Below, piece by piece: positions 61,053-64,000 of a stretch of DNA of 64,000 nt. The stretch covers positions 186,001-250,000 of the forward strand of contig CAIXAE010000008.1 in assembly GCA_903917345.1 (NCBI GenBank). The letters run 5' to 3'. The stretch comes from an uncultured Methylococcaceae bacterium. GTDB taxonomy: Bacteria; Pseudomonadota; Gammaproteobacteria; Methylococcales; Methylomonadaceae. The notes beneath the pieces are model-generated. The model saw only the letters and a list, made by a program, of their open reading frames with translations. It was not told the origin of the DNA and ran no database searches. The translations under genes were made by a program, and so were the position numbers. The number at the start of each line of letters is the position of its first letter. Positions within the stretch are counted from its first letter, which is position 1.

Positions 61053-61601
61053 ATGGCTGAACCCCAAATACTTCCGCAACATCTGGCATCACTTAGAGAG
61101 GCCATCATTGATGTGGTTTTTGGTCGCTCTAAAGAAGAACCCAAAGATATTAAAGCGCTTTTTGAATGGTTAGAAACTGACGGCTGGGAAGTTCTGATTG
61201 AATCATCACCCACAGATGTCTACGCCTTAGACATTAAAGCGTTGGCTAATTGGTGTTTTAATGATGAAGAGTTAGCGAGTTGGTGGGGCTATGACTTAAG
61301 CGAAATTGTTGATCCCTTAAGACTTAAGTTTGCTAGAGAAAGAATGGCTAGTGTTTTTGACGATGATGAGTTTCTTGTAAAATCTGTGTGTGCGGCTTAC
61401 TTCGAAAACAATAATCAAGAGGGCGTTTATGTAGGCGCCTATTTAGATGTCCAAGGTCCAAATGGTATGACGCCCCATTGGCTAGGTATTTTTGTGAGTT
61501 ATGAAGAGTTTCTACAAAATATTCGCATATCAGGAACGCTGGTTTTGTTAAATGACTGCCCTATGCTGACGGATGAATATCTTTTAGAGCTTTGGCAATA
61601 A
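61053..61601 (+). CDS. Hypothetical acidic protein
   Basis: This 182-residue soluble protein is rich in Asp/Glu and Trp, with no signal or membrane segment. Distinct stretches are LFEWLETDGWEVLIES near residue 37 and ASWWGYDLSEIVDPLRLKF near residue 75. I do not recognise the family. The ATG at 61053 has AAGGAT upstream. It is followed by a terminator-like hairpin and then an antitoxin gene. The acidic composition would fit an immunity or inhibitor protein, but there is no direct evidence. Confidence 0.6.
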   Translation: MAEPQILPQHLASLREAIIDVVFGRSKEEPKDIKALFEWLETDGWEVLIESSPTDVYALDIKALANWCFNDEELASWWGYDLSEIVDPLRLKFARERMASVFDDDEFLVKSVCAAYFENNNQEGVYVGAYLDVQGPNGMTPHWLGIFVSYEEFLQNIRISGTLVLLNDCPMLTDEYLLELWQ

Positions 61602-61654
61602 TGGCGTTATGAAAGTTTACGTACACTGACAGTTTTGGTTTAACTTGATTTACT

Positions 61655-61683
61655 AGGTTAGCCAGACTAGACTAACCTTTTTT
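61655..61683 (+). terminator. Hairpin with T run between the hypothetical gene and the antitoxin
   Basis: AGGTTAG (61655-61661) pairs with CTAACCT (61672-61678) and is followed by more T. It could be a terminator for the upstream gene or, since the antitoxin ribosome site (AGGAG) follows at once, an operator for the antitoxin. Confidence 0.6.
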
Positions 61684-61694
61684 AGGAGTTAACC

Positions 61695-61952
61695 ATGCAC
61701 ACCACTATTAATATGTTGCAAGCTAAATCTTCGTTATCACGATTAGTAGAAAGTATTGAACTAGGCCAAGAGCATGAAATTGTCATTGCTAGAAATGGAC
61801 GCCCTGTCGCAAAACTTGTTCCGATTGATGTAACGACTTCTAAGAATAGAATTGGTATTGCTAAAGGCTTGTTTGATGTGCCTGATACCATTGATGCGAA
61901 TAATGCCGAAGTCGCTAAATTATTTATTGGCGAGTCACTTTCTTGCGATTGA
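61695..61952 (+). CDS. Phd/YefM-type antitoxin (orphan)
   Basis: This 85-residue antitoxin has the usual Phd N-terminal fold: an INMLQAKSSLSRLVE helix, then EIVIARNGRPVAKLVPI (residues 31-49), and a C-terminal toxin-binding tail with GLFDVPDTID. It looks full length. Directly at its stop lies the C-terminal remnant of a VapC toxin, so the antitoxin has lost its partner here. It has a good ribosome site (AGGAGTTAACC). Confidence 0.85.
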   Translation: MHTTINMLQAKSSLSRLVESIELGQEHEIVIARNGRPVAKLVPIDVTTSKNRIGIAKGLFDVPDTIDANNAEVAKLFIGESLSCD

Positions 61953-62106
61953 AGCCGAACATACGATCGCTGTTGAAGCTTTACCCAATCATCATCAAGA
62001 TCCATTTGATAGAATATTAATTGCACAAGCGTTAGTTGAGCCAATGCGCTTGATGACCCACGATCAACTGGTAGCCCTATACAGCGATACTATTATAAAA
62101 ATTTAA
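61939..62106 (+). pseudogene. VapC (PIN-domain) toxin remnant, C-terminal third
   Basis: In the frame overlapping the antitoxin end, about 55 codons read as a VapC C-terminus: FLAIEAEHTIAVEALP, then HHQDPFDRILIAQA, then MRLMTHD. These are the DPFDR and ThrHisAsp signatures of PIN toxins. The first two thirds, including the N-terminal catalytic Asp, are missing. The deletion joins the antitoxin stop region to the toxin tail, so no active nuclease can be made. Confidence 0.8.
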
Positions 62107-62145
62107 TTATTAGCCAACATAGCGACTATTAAGAATAGTTTCTAA

Positions 62146-62682
62146 CTATGACCAATCAAACCACGCACGTTTAGCTTTCTTACCGGCATGCCTAAACTCC
62201 CAAGGGGGTGTCGGATTATTCTCAGACCATAAACCCACCTTTAAGCGTTGCGCGTCTTCTTCTATTTGAATCAATGACTGATCATGTAAGTAATGTCGAT
62301 ACGCCCAGGCCATGCCTCGCTTAATCTGCTCTTTGTTGGCATCGACACCATTCACGATGATGGTGCCCACTGTTCTTCCGTATCGATCGGTCGTTTCTTT
62401 ATTGATGTGTACGGTTTTATTAAAGACCAGTTCTGACAACGATTGCTGTGAGCGTTGTCCAAAGGCTTGTGATACTTCTGGCGCATCTATTTGTGCCAGT
62501 CTGATTTTCATGCGTTGCCGGCCGTTGACTAATAATGTAACTGTATCGCCATCATGCACGCCCACTACCCTTCCCTCTATAATCTCAGCGGCATAGGAAG
62601 AGGTTTTAATACTGATCAGTAGAATGATTAATGCAATGGAGAATCTTAGTGGGTGTTTCATAAAATGGCTGTGTGCAAACAT
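62146..62682 (-). CDS. Secreted thermonuclease-like (SNase) protein
   Basis: This 178-residue protein has a signal peptide (hydrophobic core about residues 14-28, ending near SYA). A staphylococcal-nuclease-like domain follows: VHDGDTVTL near residue 41, IRLAQIDAPEVSQAFGQRS near residue 57 (catalytic Arg/Asp), and DRYGRTVGTI near residue 93 with the second catalytic Arg. It probably degrades nucleic acids in the periplasm or outside. The ATG at 62682 is preferred because AAGG lies 7 nt upstream. An ATG at 62661 also precedes the signal. Confidence 0.85.
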   Translation of the reverse strand: MFAHSHFMKHPLRFSIALIILLISIKTSSYAAEIIEGRVVGVHDGDTVTLLVNGRQRMKIRLAQIDAPEVSQAFGQRSQQSLSELVFNKTVHINKETTDRYGRTVGTIIVNGVDANKEQIKRGMAWAYRHYLHDQSLIQIEEDAQRLKVGLWSENNPTPPWEFRHAGKKAKRAWFDWS

Positions 62683-62693
62683 ATTTATACCTT

Positions 62694-64000
62694 TTAACCT
62701 ACAGAATTAATCAATTTTAAGCCGGGGGGTAAGGCCTCACCGAACATTTGTTTTTCAGCTTTTTCATCGAGCTCTTGGTATTGCTCTACCATCTCTATCC
62801 AAGAAGTCGGCGCTTTGCTTTGTTTTAATTTTGCGATGATTTGCGTGCGCATGTCCTCATCAATATCTTGATCACGATCACCACTCATTCTAGCTATCAG
62901 TGTGGCTGCAAAGGCTGCCTGCTGATTCTTTTTCCAATCTTCTGTAAGTATCTGCGTTAACCAGCGCTGTGCGACAATGACCGAAATGACATTATGTTGA
63001 CTGCCATAAAAAGGCACGCGTGCACCGATTCTACCAACCGCCCACCAAGTTTGTTTTGACTCTGATGACTTTTGTAAGCGGGTTAAGAGCCAATCACCAA
63101 GCTGGGTCTTTTTATCTATTGGCAGCTTCTCTAACACGGCAGCTAATCGCACAATATCATCGTAGCTACGGGTTTTAATTTGCTTAGCAACATTTACTTG
63201 TCTTGCGGCTGCGGGATTGATGTATTTACTGATATCGGCAAATATTTGTTCTTGTGCCGCTAATGATAAGCCACCGGCAATACGTCGCCACAGTGTCCAC
63301 CATTCTGTCCAATTCTGTGTTTCATTTACATACTGTATACCATGCGCATAATGCTTCCATAATTGCTCTATCCGCCAATCATCCAGCGCATCCCCTAGCC
63401 CCGGTCGTAGACAAAAGCCAACTAAACTCAACCAGACACGTTCATGATTATCTGTGCGACGATGTGATTTTGAATTATCAATTAATACCGTAAATAAGGC
63501 ACGTAATAGTGGTAGCGCCCATTCTGATCGATCTGTGCCTATTTGCTTTTCTAATTCTGCCCTTAGGTTCTTTACCGCATTGGCTTCTATCTGTTTTGAT
63601 TTAGATCCAAATATGGCTTCAACTTTATTAACTGCGCCAGCAAATTGTGGTGGTAATCGATAGTCTTCTGTTTGTTGGGCAGCAGCTGATTTTTTACGTA
63701 ATTGAAATTCTACATTCCAGCGTTGGGTGTCATTATCAACAGAGACACATTCTATTTTTAAGACACCCATTTCGGTTTGCGTAACCGCTAGTTTTACGAT
63801 GACTTCATCGGTTGCCTGTTCGGTATGTTTATCAAAGGCGGCAATTAAGGGCGGTAAGAAATTAAAGGCTTCAGTTAAATTAATAATTTCACCGGCTTTA
63901 AATTCAACATCACCCGTGGTGGATGCTAAATGAAATCTAACGGGGGCGCCTAAGCGTAAGGCGAAGTGTTTATCTTTTAAGATGACTTCATCCCCTTCTT
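62694..64000 (-). CDS. Hsp70-like DUF3731 protein, C-terminal part (runs off the window)
   Basis: The frame is open without a stop from 62694 to the right edge (over 430 codons), so the N-terminal part lies outside. The visible part resembles the C-terminal DUF3731 region of DnaK-like proteins: FALRLGAPVRFHLAST, an LPPLIAAF segment, then QLRKKSAAAQ, GFCLRPGLGDALDDWR, WTEWWTLWRRIAGGL and IARMSGDRDQDID. The ATP-binding domain is not seen. It is followed 11 bp later by the nuclease gene, probably in the same transcript. Family assignment is from these motifs only. Confidence 0.7.
   Translation of the reverse strand, partial: EGDEVILKDKHFALRLGAPVRFHLASTTGDVEFKAGEIINLTEAFNFLPPLIAAFDKHTEQATDEVIVKLAVTQTEMGVLKIECVSVDNDTQRWNVEFQLRKKSAAAQQTEDYRLPPQFAGAVNKVEAIFGSKSKQIEANAVKNLRAELEKQIGTDRSEWALPLLRALFTVLIDNSKSHRRTDNHERVWLSLVGFCLRPGLGDALDDWRIEQLWKHYAHGIQYVNETQNWTEWWTLWRRIAGGLSLAAQEQIFADISKYINPAAARQVNVAKQIKTRSYDDIVRLAAVLEKLPIDKKTQLGDWLLTRLQKSSESKQTWWAVGRIGARVPFYGSQHNVISVIVAQRWLTQILTEDWKKNQQAAFAATLIARMSGDRDQDIDEDMRTQIIAKLKQSKAPTSWIEMVEQYQELDEKAEKQMFGEALPPGLKLINSVG

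Overview
The window is 64 kb of AT-rich chromosome from a gammaproteobacterium. The evidence is gene content and order: pilMNOPQ-aroK-aroB-damX-like, smc-zipA-ligA, hslO beside msrA, a DUF1249 (YqiB-like) protein, an NhaD antiporter, and a siroheme sulfite reductase followed by DUF934. I cannot name the order or genus with confidence. The cells are probably aerobic, since the coproporphyrinogen oxidase is the oxygen-dependent HemF. I see no rRNA, tRNA, CRISPR array or complete insertion sequence.

Region 1 (1-36.3 kb) is dense core chromosome. On the minus strand, sulfite reductase, DUF934 and the N-terminus of RecJ run off the left edge. They are followed by nhaD, an ampG-like transporter converging on xthA, and rpmE. 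Next comes the type IV pilus assembly operon pilMNOPQ, then aroK, aroB, a short DamX-like ATPase, hemE, accA, queD, a DUF1249 gene, msrA, hslO, smc, zipA, ligA, a small lipoprotein, mobA, a very large class A penicillin-binding protein with a proline-rich tail, a DUF2797 gene, hemF, cysM, rlmD, an L,D-transpeptidase, truA and a DUF2231 membrane protein. Several strong hairpin terminators separate these units.

Region 2 (36.3-41.4 kb) is accessory. It holds an unknown protein, then a gene-free stretch of about 0.75 kb with many inverted repeats. Next are a DUF1778/GNAT toxin-antitoxin pair with a palindrome inside its promoter, a DUF5819-like/HTTM membrane pair, a small exported protein and an HNH-type protein.

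Region 3 (41.4-59.9 kb, all minus strand) is a defence island that looks like one ten-gene transcription unit. It is a type 3 BREX system in the family's usual order (brxF, brxC, pglX, brxHII, pglZ, brxA), with extra genes inserted. An AlbA_2-type ATP-binding regulator lies between brxC and pglX. A complete Gabija-like pair (OLD/TOPRIM nuclease plus UvrD-like helicase) and a 92-residue unknown protein lie between pglX and brxHII. Two features suggest the BREX is switched or broken. The methyltransferase gene is split by what looks like a short frame-shifting deletion. Five CTAAA units directly abut a perfect TATAAT -10 box upstream of brxF, which resembles a phase-variable promoter.

Region 4 (60-64 kb) has a second HNH-like protein, an unknown gene, an orphan Phd-type antitoxin whose VapC partner is reduced to its C-terminus, a secreted thermonuclease-like protein, and the C-terminal part of an Hsp70-like (DUF3731) protein that runs off the right edge.
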